From Sarcocystis neurona (lineage: Eukaryota > Apicomplexa > Conoidasida > Eucoccidiorida > Sarcocystidae), in assembly GCA_000727475.1 (NCBI GenBank), contig KL647288.1, positions 4,803,292 through 4,867,291 on the forward strand: a stretch of 64,000 bases of DNA, written 5' to 3'. The notes beneath the pieces are model-generated. The model saw only the letters and a list, made by a program, of their open reading frames with translations. It was not told the DNA's origin and did not search any database. The position numbers and the translations under genes are program-made. Positions 1-13,139 of this stretch are shown piece after piece (the first letter of the stretch is position 1; each line of letters opens with the position of its first letter).

Positions 1-840
1 CTGCTGCTGCTGCTGCCGCTACTGATGCTGCTGCTGCTACTGATGCTGCTGCTGCGGCTGTTGCTGCTGCTGCTACTGGTGCTACCGATGCTGCTGCTGC
101 TGCTATTGCTGCTGCTGCTAATGGTGCTACTGATGCTGCTGCTGCTGTTGCTGCTGTTGCTATTGCTGCTGCTGCTACTGATGCTATTGCTGCTGCTGCT
201 GCTATTGCTGCTTCTGCCGCTGCCGCTGCTATTGACGCTGTTGCTGCTACTGTCGCTGCTTGTACCATTGCTGCTGCCACCGCTGCGACTTCTGCTGCTC
301 TTGCCGTTGCTGCTGCTGCTGCACTGCGCCGGTGACGTCCGTTGTTGCTGCGATCCCGTCCTCTTCGGCTCGTGCCGCAGCAACCGCCGCCTCTGCCTGT
401 CGTTCCACCGACGCTGCTGCTGCTGCCTGCGCCGCGCGCACCTGCAGGGGGTCTTCTCTTGCTCGTGCGATGAAGAAGCGGTTTTGCTGCTGCTGTTGTT
501 GCTGTTCGTGGCCTGCTGCCAACCCGAGACATGCACCCCACGGAGAGGGGCGGGCTGTTGCTGCTGCTGCTCGTGCTGCTGCTGGTGCTGGTGCTACTAC
601 TGCTCTTTGTACTGCTGCTGTTGCTGCCGCTGCTGTTGCTGTTGCTGCGGCTACTGCTGCTGTTGCTGCTGGTGGCACCACCACCTGAGCAGCTGACTCT
701 TCTGCATGCACAGGTGTTGCGTTTTACTACTGTGCACTGCTGACTTCTACGAGTGGTACTACAGCTGCTGCTGTTGCTGCTGCTGTCGCTGCTGTTGTTT
801 CTGCTTGATAGGTATGGAGTTTCTTGCTGCCAGTGCTGCT
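1..840. repeat. imperfect CTG trinucleotide tract
   Basis: Nearly uninterrupted CTG/TGC triplets with CTA, CCG and TTG variants fill the left edge and thin out after about 330, with a second dense part near 555-680 and a third near 760-800. Every frame stays open and translates to Leu, Cys or Ala runs (Gln on the other strand), so the long ORFs here are a composition effect. Positions 841-1,094 are CT-rich with no recognised gene. Confidence 0.85.
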
Positions 841-1094
841 ACAGTAAATTGTTGTATGAAGAGCTCCTGTACTTGCCTCGCTGCTGCTGATGTGTTTTCC
901 CTTTCTTGTTCTTCACAAACACTTTCCCCTCTTGCATCTGACTTTCCTTCCTTTTTGTCGTCCTTCTCTTTCTTTTCAGTGGCCTGCGAAATCAACGCAA
1001 ACGTGGAAAACATCGGAGCGAGGCGACTGCATACGATCGTAGAAAAGTAGGTTTCTTCTCCGTCTTCTTTTTCGTCTTGTTATTCTTCTCTTCT

Positions 1095-4000
1095 CCGCAC
1101 ATACCCGTACATATATACTGATACCTACATACATACATACATGCATACATACATACGTGCATACATACATACATACGTATATATATATATATGTATATGT
1201 ATGCCGTTGTAATTGTGGAGTATACGTGTATATATATATATACACATGGACTACGTGTGTATATTCGTGTACACGGAGATCCTATGTATAATATGTGTAC
1301 AAATGTATATATGTATATGTGTCTATTTATGTATATGTACACATGTGTACGCGTGGATATGTCTACCCGTATTTGTATAGATATGTATATATACATGCAT
1401 TTGTATATGTGTGTGTAGAGACAGAGAGATGTGTCATTTTCACAGGCGGTGCAACAACGGTGAAAATGGGAACTTCTGTTCTTCTGTCTGTTTGTGTGGG
1501 AGATAAAAACGTCTGCATGTCTGCAGACGTCCCAGCAGCGCACGTTGCAGTGTACGTACGGCGCGCGCGTACAGAAGTGCGTCTCATGTGTTATCTGCGG
1601 CGCATGCATGTGGAGGAGCCTTGTATGTTATTCGTGTGGTTGCTCTACAAACCCCTGCCTCGCCGCGCTGAGCCTATCTACGCATGCACACACACGCGTG
1701 CAGACACATGCATGCAAGCAGGCGCATGCAGACACGCGCGTGCAGTCTCGCTGCTTCTCTTTTTTGGAGACTGCGCACACCCACCGCACGACCGAACGTC
1801 GACTGCTGCCTCCGGTGTCATCCTGCTGCAATACTATACGCAGATTTTATACTTCCGTTTTGCCCCCTACATATAGATACACAGTTTTGTGTATACACAT
1901 GTCTATATATATGTATCTTTCTGCACCCTATATACATAGATATAGATCTGCGTATACATGTATACATATATATATAGTTTGCATATATGTTTGCATATAT
2001 GTTTGCCTATATGTTTGCATGTGTGTTTGTATATACATTTGTATATGTGTAAATATATGTTTGTAGATATGCGTATATATCTATATATGTACATATGTGC
2101 GTATACATATATATATGTATGTATATTTGTGGTGTATGTACACCATGTAGGCACCAGGTGATGGGGGGATAACGGCTGTGGGTGGTTCCGCGTGGACTTC
2201 GTGCAGCCTGTCCATTTTTGCATGTTGCTGAAAAGTCCGGAAGCTCCACAGAAAAGTACTGCCTCTTTTACAGACGTATCACTGCATGTATATATATGTG
2301 TGTGTGTATGTATGTACACACGTATATTTCTCTCCTTCTCCATATGTGCCCATGTGTGTGTGTGTGTGTGCATGTGTGTTTGTCCATCTACGTATGTATT
2401 CATCTTTTCCTCCAGACATGTATATGTATATGTATGTCAGTGTCTCTTTATATATATAACACAGTATAAGTATACTGGCTACACATATATATATGTAAAT
2501 ATGTGTAAGTAGTCCATTGCAGCCCCGTTCACCTGCACACGTCCATCGGCCACGCGTCGAAACTCTCTATATCAATCTGGTCGCTCTCTCTGTATATATA
2601 TATAGATGCACGCAGCAGATTCTTACGTCCACGTTCATGTATATATATATGATGTACTACTCTACACACCCATACATAAACAAGCATGTATATATATGTA
2701 TATATAAAATATGTGCATATATATATGTATTGATATACACACGTCTATATAGATCACAGATCGTAAGTCGTGGGCCTCATATTATATATATAAATGTGTG
2801 TGTTATGTACACTTCAGACACGTACGTTCACAAGCATGCGTATATATATATAATGAAGTGTATAGATGTATTCGAGGTAAAAAGATCTCACAGTCCTCTG
2901 CTCATGTAATATATATATGAAGTACTTGACACGCAAATGCATGCGCAGACATCTACCAATCTATGCATATATATATATGTATATGTATATTTATAATATG
3001 TATACATGTGTATACGTCTTTCTGTAATATATGCATATATACACACATATAATATATATATAATATATATGTTATGTCCACTCCACACAAATAGGTATAC
3101 AGTCCTCTCTCTCTACCTACACGTGTATATATATATTTGTACGCACGTCTTTGTGTATATACGCATATATGGAGGTAACATATCTTAATAAACGTCGTCC
3201 CCATATATATATATATATATACGTTATGTACATTCCACACAAGTACGTAGGGAAGCGTGTCTCTTGCTATAAAGTAGCTCGCGTTTCCGTGCGCGTTCTG
3301 TTCAGAAGTAACTGCTACAACGAACAATCCCATGGAGAAAATTTTCTCTGGCCTTGCGCTGAACTCTTTTTGGTATTTATATGGGGCCCTGTCCATACTC
3401 AAATATATACAAAGATGTACAGATACTTCCTCTATATTCCTCTCTCTCCATGTACGTACTTCCAGACGTCTACACAGATATACATGTATATATGTATATG
3501 TAGTGTCTCTAAGTATAAAGTCTATATATCTATGTAGTCGAGCTCTCTAGTCAACATCCCTACGCTCCATCACATATATATAATATACCTGTATGACTAT
3601 ATACGTATAATATATATATATGTGTACATACATATTTATATATATGTGTACATACATATTTATATATATACACACATATATGTATACATTTATACGGATA
3701 GGTCTATATCTACGTATTTCGAGCTCTCTAGTCTACATCAGTGCGCATCATCATATATAATATATTTGTATGACTATATACGTATGTAGATATACATGTA
3801 TTCGCTTCTACGTGTGGTCATCTGTGTATATACGTACCTTTGGTGTTTTCATATATACACGTATGTGTATAGGTATGCATGTATATACATAGGTATAGGG
3901 GTATGCATGTGTATATATATATACATATGTATATGTATGTATATGTAGGTATACGCTCATCATTGAGTGTTCCCAGGCTGCACGCGTCGGCACATACTCC

Positions 4001-4380
4001 CCTATTCACATATATATATATATAAATTCTGCATGTATCTACCTGTCCACACATGTGTATAAGCCCTATATATACACATATCCCCATACTTATATATAGA
4101 TGTATATATGTATATGGATCTCCACACTGATGATCTGCCTCAGGAAATTTGCATGTACATATTTTTGTGTGAGTCACATATATGTCCCTCACCAATGTGA
4201 CCCCCCTGCACCACACATATATATACCTACGCGCGTATACCTATGAATATATCCATACATGGCTGTGAATATCTTTTGCGTCATGCATCTACTTCCCATC
4301 CGTGTGAACCCGTCCGCGTCTCACGTGTACCTATGTGTGTGTATCTCTCTATATACACACACGTGTGACTATATATGTGT
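1095..4380. repeat. (TA)n/(TGTA)n/(CATA)n microsatellite field
   Basis: Tetranucleotide and dinucleotide arrays (CATA, TGTA, TATA, TG) dominate, broken by short ordinary-sequence islands near 1,420-1,860, 2,130-2,290 and 3,250-3,400. Repeated cassettes of the type 'ctctagtc..acat' recur near 3,545 and 3,725. ORFs are Tyr/Ile/Cys/Val runs from the repeats and are not credible proteins. No gene seen. Confidence 0.8.
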
Positions 4381-4553
4381 ACGGACGACGCGCACCCCTT
4401 TTGGGTGAGTGAAGCACATATAGTTCACCAAGATGTGAACTCGCTGAAACTGATAGACGTAAGTGTGGTGGAGGGCCTGGGGTCGTCTCGACAGCGGTGC
4501 GCTGCTGCCGTTGCTGCACGCGTGTGACTGCTGGGTGCCTCTGGCGCAGGATA

Positions 4554-5431
4554 ATGGAAGACGTAAACTTCACAGCGTCGTCTCTGCCCCCGGGCACCAG
4601 GTACGGCAGTCTCCTCTCCCGCTGTTCGCCTCTCTGTCCCGTCTTCTTGCCAGCCCTGTGGCAGGCCAGTCGCTTGCTGCTGGGCTTCGTCGTCGCACAC
4701 GGTATTCGCTTCTCGCTTTCTGTTCGTGTCTCTCTGCTGTTCGCCCGCTTCTCCGTCTCTTCGTTTTTCTTCTCAAGTTTCACTCGTCTTCGCTTTTCTG
4801 CCTTCTTGCGTCTTCTTCCCCTTCCCCTTCTCGTGTGGCGTATTTCTTTTTGCGTCTTCGTCTTTCCCGCTGAAACGCTGCTGTCCCCCGTCTTTGGTTT
4901 CTCGGGTTGTCAGCTGGCGCTCGCTTTCTCTCCGCGTGGACGTCCAGAGGCTGCAAAGCACTTACGTCAGTTAATATGTGTCTGTGTATGTGTGTGTGTC
5001 TGCACGTGGGGGTGTATGTCTACGTATGTGCATGCGTCTGTGTGCCTGTGTACGGCAATATGTGTGTGCGTCTATGGGTCGATTTCTCTGTGCACATATA
5101 TTTGTCTGCATTTGTGTATGTGTGCAGATGTATAGAGGGGTGTGTCTACTTATGAAGGACTCTCTCTGTGGATGTCCACTGTCTTGGTCCTGATGAGCAG
5201 GTGGTGCTCAAACACGTGCCACAGGTGTACGTACACCCCTCTCTGTGGGTGTACGTACACCGCACTTCTTTGCGGCTTTCTCTTTAAAGGAGATGTCTAT
5301 CTGCTCGCGCAACAAGCCACGGAGTCTTTGTGGCGTTTTTTTTTCGCAGAGTAGAAATCGACTTGCAAAGGGTGAAGGAAAGTGTGAGCTGCCTTCTCAC
5401 CCGGCTCGACTACTCGCGCTTCGTTCTCTGA
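4554..5431 (+). CDS. candidate two-exon small gene, product not recognised
   Basis: An ATG at 4,554 opens MEDVNFTASSLPPGT and runs into a good donor (CACCAG|GTACGG, exon 4,554-4,600, phase 2). A strong acceptor (eight T's then CGCAG) at 5,349 begins an exon at 5,350 that completes an Arg codon and continues VEIDLQRVKESVSCLLTRLD, ending at TGA 5,429-5,431. The joined product is 42 residues. The second exon has regular hydrophobic spacing suggesting an amphipathic or coiled helix, as in SNARE or prefoldin-like proteins, but no family is recognised. It may be the start of a longer gene: an alternative donor (GTGAGC) lies within exon 2, and a 27-base micro-exon candidate (5,825-5,851, CACCTACAG before, GTAAGA after) lies downstream. 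The intron is C/T-rich, as expected for a plus-strand intron here. Confidence 0.35.
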
Positions 5432-7019
5432 CGAAGAAAACGGAGACGGCCAAGCGTCTCCTCGCCGCGAAACACGTCTCTGCTGCCCGGGACGCCTGTC
5501 TGCCCTCCCCTCCGCCTTGTCGCCGTCTCCGCAGCTCTCCCCGTGTCTCCGTCTCTCCGTCTCTCTTCTGTTCAAGAAAAGGACTTTTCTTCACAGTCTC
5601 TCTCCGCGGAAAAGCCCGTCGAATATACGTGTGTGTGGGGGGGGGGGGAGCTCGGCCAGCTGGTCGGCGCTTCGCGACAGGTCTATCTTTTTTCTTTCTG
5701 TCCCATTCTTTATCTCTCGGTCTCGGTGTTTGTGTCTCTCTGCGTTACTCGTAATTCTCGACGTTCCTCTTTTTTTTCTCCGGTGGCTGTTCTGGGACAT
5801 ATACACGTACACATACACCTACAGCGGTCGCGTCGCTATGGTAGACCGCCTGTAAGAAGGGGTGTGTGGGGAGTCTTTCACTTTTTTCTTCGAGAGTTTT
5901 CTCTGTGCCCCTTCGCTGTTCCCCACGTCTTCTCTGCCTTCCTGCAGTGTTGCTGTTGACCACCAGCCGACACACGTTGCTTTCCCTTTTCGTGAGAACG
6001 TGCGCGGTCGCTCTTCACCACAACTTCCTTTTTTCTGCCTGCGCGTTCTTGGCGTCTGTGTTTCTCTTGCGATCCGCGAAACTCTGTTTAGAAACGAAGC
6101 TTCTTCGAGGGGAGGAATGAGCCATGATATTTTTTAGGACCCCTGTAGGCCGCTGGGGCGTATAAGAAGGTCACTTCTGAAGAAGAACGAGCTACTTTCC
6201 CAACAGCACATAGAAGAGAGTTTGCTGAGTCCCTTCCCTCCCGTTGTCTCCCGTTTTTCTCGCCCTCTTCTCCATTCGGTTCTGTGCAAGACAGCGAGAC
6301 GGAGACACGGAGAGGGGAGGAGAGAATTTTTTCTTGCTGTCTCACTGTGTCACATGCACGTACTTCTTTTCGACTCCTGCACACACGCGTGCACCTCGTG
6401 GAGGAAGCTTGTAGTGATGGACAGCAAGAAACGCACTTTTTGCTGCCGTCTCTGTCCTTTCCGGCTCACTGCAGCAGTTGCTGCCACTACCCGCGCACGC
6501 GTCCCACGCGTTCTTCCTTTCTTTGCGTTTTCTTCCCCGCTTTCCTCCGCTCTGTGTGTGTCTCTTTTTCTCCAACAAAGCATCACCACCCACCCACCTT
6601 CGGCTCCACCTCCTCGTTTCCCTGTTCCTCGTCGCCGCGAGGAGACTCTGTTCTGCGTGCGTCTTCGAAAGAAAAAGAGAAAAAATCCCCACTTTCCCTT
6701 TCCTGGTGGTCTGTGTGACGTGGTCCTCGCAACGACGTCTCTTCTCGTAGAAGGCGCCGCGCTCCGTGTCTCCGTCTCCGTTTCTCTTTCTTGCGGAGAT
6801 AAAAACTTGCTGCACGCGCGCACGTCCCTCTCAGCCATTTCTGCTGTCCACCAGGGAACGCAAAGTTTTGTGAATTGCCCTCTATATCAAATACTCCCTT
6901 CCCCTGCTTTCTGCCCGTTTTCTCGAGCCACGCAAAGCCCCGTCGTTCTCTTCTCAGAGAAACGCCACGGGTGGCCGCTTCCTGCGCGTGACTACTCTTC
7001 TGAACTGCGCGTTCCCTAG
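5432..7019 (+). other. pyrimidine-rich stretch, possible introns
   Basis: The plus strand is strongly C/T-rich (runs of TCTC, TTTTC), like intron sequence of a plus-strand gene. The only exon-like segment I can point to is 5,825-5,851, flanked by AG and GTAAGA, which could encode RSRRYGRPP or, in another phase, GRVAMVDRL. Long ORFs on both strands here are Ser/Phe/Leu- or Arg/Glu-rich and look like composition artefacts. Confidence 0.35.
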
Positions 7020-8517
7020 AATTCTGAGTTGTTCTTTTCCCTGACATATGTGTGTCTGCGTATCTCTGCTTCATATCTGTACACACGTGTGTTGTATATA
7101 TATGTAGCGCTTTCCCAGAGGCACGTTGTTCTCGCCTTCGCCGGTGCACACGTCAGAGCTCAGACATGCACATATCTACAGAGCTGTCCTCTTGACGGAG
7201 CTACGCGTAGATTAATGTCTGCAGGCATTAGAGAGGGAATGCGATTCTCCCCATACACAGCTGCTTTCTATATATGTACACGCGTCGACGCAGGTGAATA
7301 TAGACAGGTACACAGATATTCACCTTTTTTACCTTTTGATATATGTATATATATGTATGTGCTATATGGTTTTAAGAGCGAGGGACACAGGAGATGTGTA
7401 CAGACACGTATAGGTGTGTCCACATAGATACACGCTCATACCCAAACAAGGTAATCTATGTGTGTATATATATATGTAGATCAGACAGATGATTTATGTA
7501 GAAAAAGAACAAGATAAATATATATATGTATATTTATGCGTCCATAGGGATGCACACGTATATACGTAGATAGATATATAGACGTCAATGTGAGTGAATG
7601 TCGCGGTCGTAGTTGGTTTGCCGAGGGCCGCAGCAGCTGGTAATGCAGCGGGCACCCTTTTTTAGGAACACCTACCAGACGCGCAGGCGTTTCTCTCTCT
7701 CTCTCTGTAAATGACTATGTTAGAAAGCCTCAATTCAAATGCATGTGCATACATATGACGAACAGAAGAATAGTGTGAGAAAAGAAGTTGTGCGCTTTCT
7801 TTTTGCTCCGTGTGTACATATGAGGTTCTCTTAGTGTAGGACACGGCCGTTTTCTGCTGGGACTTCAGCGATGCTGCGCAGGGCTTACCTGCATCTGCGT
7901 GTTTGCGTTGTCTGCAGCAGCAGCACGAGCGTTTCGTGTATCTTTGACTTCTTATCCTCCTGCTTCCACAGCATGTGCACGTGTGTCTATAGTAGAAGTA
8001 GCCGCGCCTTGCTGAAAAAGCATTCCTGCTCGTTCACAGCGATTCTCGCCGTACATCTATATATATATATATATGTATGTGATCGTGTGTGTAGTCAGAG
8101 TCCCTACAAACATATCTGTATCCATCTGCATGTATGAATAGGAAGAGAGAGCCAGGTATATATATGTATGTATGTGTATATTTCATGAGTGCACACACCT
8201 ACACGTACATAAAGATGCATGCAGTACAGACAACTACACCTAAATATATATACGTTCAAAGCTTCCCTTTGTTGTTGAGAAGTTTTGGCTTCTTCACCAT
8301 CTGGACGCTCCATTTGTCCGTACGTCCATACGAAGTGCGTGCACGTCCGGATATATGTGGGCAAGCTCTGGCATAGGAGGCATGCCTCTGCTGCCCTTCC
8401 TCCAGGCAGAATAGAAGTGCGTGCGCGTGCTGGCCAACTTCTATTCACCACGCGCTGTCGGCTGGTGTGCCCTTCGCCGAGACACGCCTTTCCTGCTGCA
8501 TCCTTGCCGCCTCGCAG
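7020..8517. other. mixed intergenic sequence, no gene recognised
   Basis: Ordinary sequence interspersed with short TATATG arrays (7,080-7,110, 7,320-7,360, 7,450-7,590, 8,055-8,085, 8,155-8,190) and a short CAG/CTG patch at 7,860-7,930. No protein similarity recognised on either strand. Confidence 0.5.
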
Positions 8518-8650
8518 GAGAGAAATTCTGCGTGAACGCATGCAGCGATCTGTAGAGAGTGTTGCAGACAGCGGCGTGCGACTTCTGGGGGGGCAAGAGA
8601 GATGCGTCATAGCAGTGGTGGTCTCTGAAAACCCGTCTTCGTGGATGGGC
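8518..8650 (+). CDS. exon-like segment, unassigned
   Basis: A pyrimidine-rich stretch ends in CGCCTCGCAG at 8,517 and is followed by a non-repetitive open segment reading REILRERMQRSVESVADSG and on through LLGGQERCVIAV. It is charged and helix-like, unlike the repeat-derived ORFs around it. The downstream boundary is unclear (several GTGG options near 8,620). No start codon, partner exon or family could be assigned, so it may be fortuitous. Confidence 0.2.
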
Positions 8651-9534
8651 AGGCACCTTTTTTTCCTTGGCTTTGAGGAAGCGTCTTTCTCCGCAGGCTT
8701 TTCTGAGGAACCGCGCTACGTGCGCGCTGCAGACGTTTCTTCCTTTATTCACTGTTATTCAGCGCGATTCTCTCCCCACAAAGCCAATCACTCTCAATAC
8801 TAATGCGTATATTTGTGTTTGTACATATACGTATATAATACTGTATGTGTACTTGTGTGTGTGTACGTGTGTGCGTGTGTGTGTGTGTGTACTGTGTGTC
8901 TCTCTATGATAGATGCGTGTGCATGCGCATATGTGCACTCTCTATATACATATGTTTGTAAGTACATGTATCTACGAATTCTCACTCTCTCTGTATATAT
9001 GTAAAGCAATGAAAATTCTAAGGTCGTGAGAGAGAGACTGCGAGGCCACTCGAACCAGACGTGTGAGAGTACTTGTTCAGAGCTGTCCCTGAACAAAGCA
9101 GGCCGTCTGGCCGAACTACCGCGCTCGCCCGTTCTTTAACTGCTCCGTCAGCCGGGTTACGCCGCTGCACAACACTCCTCCACACATGTACACGAAGGTG
9201 CATTATCCTCACCTATGGAAATATATATGTATACATAAATTTTTCCTTAGGGATTGTATATATATGTATATATCTGCTCCTATATAGATATACGCACACA
9301 CACGCGAATCCACATAAAGGCGTACCTTGTTTACCGTGTACGTCTAGATTCGTAGAACTCGTAGTTAGATGTTCATATAGATAAACGTTCAGGTAGATTA
9401 TGTATATACATATCTGTGTACGCAAGCGCATACGTTGTAGTTCGTTCGTGCATGTACGCTAGGGCTGTGCTGCACACAGAGGCGTCCTCTGCTTGTGACT
9501 GTTTGTGCTGAGTAGCAGCAGAGCGCCACGCTAC
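8651..9534. repeat. microsatellites and anonymous sequence
   Basis: TGTG/TGTA arrays occupy roughly 8,805-9,005 and TATA/CACA arrays roughly 9,225-9,310. The rest is anonymous. No gene seen. Confidence 0.6.
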
Positions 9535-9770
9535 TGAGAGACAAGTTCGTAGAGTAGGGATGATGAGTCGCAGTGCCCAAAAGGACGCAGAATGGGACCA
9601 CACTCCTTGCTGGTAAAACAAGTGTACTTGTGAGACAAGTTCGTAGAGTAGGGACAAGGTGGACTTCGGAGACAAGTTTGCAGCGTACGGATGAGTTGCA
9701 GTGCCCAGAAGGACTTCCGTTGGGAACACACTGCTTCTGCGAAAACAGGTGTACTTCTTGAAAAAATTGA
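9535..9770. repeat. three diverged tandem copies of a ~95-base unit
   Basis: GAGACAAGTTCGTAGAGTAGGG starts a ~95-base unit at 9,535 that passes through CAGTGCCCAAAAGGAC and ends GTGTACTTGT. A truncated copy (~48 bases) starts near 9,630, and a third, diverged copy starts near 9,678 with the same order of motifs (GAGACAAGTTTGCAG, then CAGTGCCCAGAAGGAC, then GTGTACTTCTT). The copies share no obvious reading frame conservation. Confidence 0.75.
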
Positions 9771-10109
9771 TCGGTACGCAGCCCCCCACAGAGGCGGCGG
9801 GGACGTACGACTGAAGAACGCAGCTGCGTCTACTGAAGGGGAGCATCGGAAGAAACACGACACACAAACACCTGCTTTTCGTACAATTTTGTCACTTGAT
9901 TGATGCGCGCAACACACGTGGCCGCAGCGGAATGTCTACACAGAAGAAAATGTGTAAAGGCAGTAAGTTTATGAGATCCGCGTCCTTGTTCAGTACGCGG
10001 GTGTACGCAGCAGCAGATCTGCACACATGCAGATATATAGACGCTCCCAACCAGCTTTAATCTATTTGCCTTTACAGACATTATTTCAGCGTATCCTTGA
10101 AAACATGTA
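9771..10109. other. anonymous intergenic sequence
   Basis: Ordinary, non-repetitive sequence; I see no gene, RNA or regulatory site I can support. Confidence 0.4.
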
Positions 10110-10260
10110 GACAATCTGTATTTATAAGACCGCTTGGAGCACGCAAGTCTGCTTTTACCTAGCACACACACACACACACACACACTCGGAAACAGACACA
10201 CAGTCTGTATAGATAAGAGCGGTTGGAGCACGCGAGTGTGCTTATACCTGGGACACATGT
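10110..10260. repeat. two-copy direct repeat flanking a (CA)n run
   Basis: The segment from 10,110 (ACAATCTGTATTTATAAGA, then GGTTGGAGCACGC-like sequence, then GCTTTTACCTAGCACA) recurs from about 10,190 with point changes (CAGTCTGTATAGATAAGAG, GCTTATACCTGGGACA). A CACACA run separates the copies. Noncoding by appearance. Confidence 0.7.
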
Positions 10261-13139
10261 TCGTAATAAACACTGCGTTTTCGAGTGCTCCATTTGCGGA
10301 GAAATTGGTGCCTGCGGAGGTGATGCTGCTGCCACAACTGCGACGCAGGGCCGTGGTCCACAAAACCCTTTAACAAATTAATTCCCGTCTCCTAAATTTG
10401 AGAAATTGAGACCGCACATTTGAAACGATCTCCCTGCTTACTGGTGCGCGTCTGCGTACCTGTATGCCATCAAAAGGCGCAGGCAGGTTCCACCGGTCGA
10501 GGAGAACATACACGCAGGTGAAATTATATGTGAGACAGTCAGGATGGGCAACGTGCATGCGAAACACACGTGCGTCTTCTTTTGCTCTGGGTTGAGACTT
10601 TTCACGAGGGTGACAATATGCAGGAAAACGTCTGTATTCCTCTCACTGCGGCGTAGCCGCCCTTTCGTGGACGCTGACGCCAGGCTCGCCGAGCCTTGTG
10701 ACTTCCTCGGCGCACACCCAGTCCTACAAAAGAACTACCACTGGGACACAGGTATATTCTTTGGGCGTCCAGATATACCTAAGTGTACATACTCTGCAAG
10801 AAGAAGTGTCGTACACATTACTGCATGCAGCGTCACTGTACGACGAGCAAATTACGTTTTAGCTTCCTCATCTCACCCGTCTGCTACAAAAGCGTGCCGC
10901 CTCATCTCTGCCGCTTAAACCCTCTCCCTGTTGCAACCTTGCTACGGGCTGATATTTGCTGAAACGACTTCTTCACTCATAATCGCTCTGCAGTAGAATT
11001 ACGATGTCTGCCGCAGCTGTACGCTAGCTTATTATGCGGCAGAGGGAACGCTCTGCTGCCCCTTTGTCAGTTACTGCAGTCCTCACAGAAAATGTTGGTC
11101 TTCAGAGCCTCCGCTGCCGTGTGTGGTCGCTGCCCCATGCTTTACCCCGAGATTCTGTTTACCGATCTTACTTGCTCGATAGGGCCTTCTGCAGCAGCTC
11201 GTTGTCTGCCTGTGCGTTGGCGTCTGTACTTACCGTTGCACAATAATGCCGAAATGCCTTACTAGGAAGCAATCTCTACAAATCACCTTCTGCGGCACAT
11301 CGCGTCAAGACCGTCAAGGAGGTAACCAGGTCAGCATCCACCTGAGTATGCACATATATATATATATATACACACACACATACCAATATTGACAAATATA
11401 TGTGTATGCATACAGACACGTATGTGCCACATGTATTCGTAAATGTGAACATCCTCAGGGGATTCCGTAGAATCCTTTATGTGTACACTTCGAGTCTGTA
11501 TATCTCCTTGTCTGTGCAACTTGTAGGTGTCTTTCTACTCGTGCACCTCGCCGAGAAGTTACCTACCTATTTGTCTGTCTCTATTAATCCGTGTGACTCT
11601 CTCCTGCCCTGCATCTCCGTTTATGCATACGTAGGCAAGCGTAGATCTCACTGCGTCTTCGCAGTTCCACCTTCTGCTCGCAAGAAACTGCAGTCCACTT
11701 ACATATTCAATTTACTGTGCGGCAGTCTTCTGCAGTTAACCCACGGGGCTGCTTTCTAGCAAATTACTATGCTGCAGGAACGTTTCCGTCGTATCTTACC
11801 AGCAGCTTTTTCTGCTGCAGCAATCCCCCAGCAATTCTAGACTGCAGACTACAGCTGACGCTGCTGCAACGCCAGCCTTCCGCTGGTGCGCTACTAGCTG
11901 CGACGCGTCCTCCCTTAAAAGATCAATCATCTACAGAAGTCACCTCGTAGAGCTCCCGCAGCACAACGCTACGATTCACTTCCAAACTTCCATCGCTGAA
12001 AGCTCCGTCGCAGCTGCTCCGTACCGCTCAGCATTAGTTTCTGCTGCGACTTTTGCACAGCTACTTTCCATTAGAAAGGGCGCTGCAGCAATTCTCCCTC
12101 ACAGATATTCAGTAAAACGACTGCAGGGAAAACGGTGTCTCCGTTTGCAGGTGTTCTCTGACACTGTTACCGAGAAGGTATTCCCCACTACTTTCCCAGT
12201 CTCTGCCGCGCTTGGCAGGCAGATCCTCTCTGCTGCAGAAGCTACCAGGGGGTCAAACGCAGCACTATTGTGGCTTTTCCTTAGCGTGATAATCTACGTG
12301 AGTGTCGAAACCGTTGCCCGCAAAAGTCACCTGTGTGTGTGTGCGCGCGCATCTCAGATGGACGCGACCGTGCACTCGTGCCTCACCACATGCAATTTTA
12401 TTCTGTTTTCCCTTTGATACCCATGCACCGCCAGCTAGAGTCCGGTGATACATTTGCACTGGTCCACGTGGAAAGCCAGCAGCTCCGCCACCCTTTTTTC
12501 ACTTGTATAGGAGCTGCTCCAGAAAACACACGCGTGCTAGTTTGGATGAGGATCGCGGCTGGCCCATTTCGACTCGGGCGCTATACACGTGTGCACATCC
12601 AGCCGTTTGTCCACGTGGACATAGACCGGCTTGTCCTCATTGTGGAAGAGAGGCACGAGTACGTGCATGCGCATGCATATTATGTAGATGTGAGGATCTC
12701 ATGCGCACGTATGGCTGCGTGCCTGTAGCGCGGGGAGGTGTGGGTGTCGGCTGTGTCTTCCACATCAGCCTCGTGCGCTTGTATTGGAGCTGCGATATAT
12801 ATATGTTGTGCTGTATATATATGTATATATATATACATATAGGTACACTGACAAAGTCTGTACGTACGCAATGGCGCGCATGTCTCTGCATGGTTACGCA
12901 AGAGCTAGGCACGTAGAAACTCGTGGACACTACTCGGTTTACAACGGCTGTTCCTTCACCCTGTTTCACAGTGAGGTCGACCTCGGCGATCCAGCCTCCT
13001 GCAGCCACTACGACACGCGTCCTCACCCACATCGTCCTGTGGGCTGGAGTTTCTGTATTGAGATCGCGCGCTGTATCCACTCGAGGCATTTTTCCATATC
13101 TCCACCATGCCGTTGGCCACTCTTCTACATATTTTCTCC
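10261..13139. other. low-repeat region without a recognised gene
   Basis: Mostly complex sequence with a short (TA)n-(CA)n array at about 11,353-11,385 and a (TA)n array near 12,795-12,845. The longest non-repetitive plus-strand ORF here (about 12,450-12,725) reads through segments such as VESQQLRHPFFTCIG but has no convincing start, splice context or family. No tRNA-like T-arm noticed. Confidence 0.4.
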
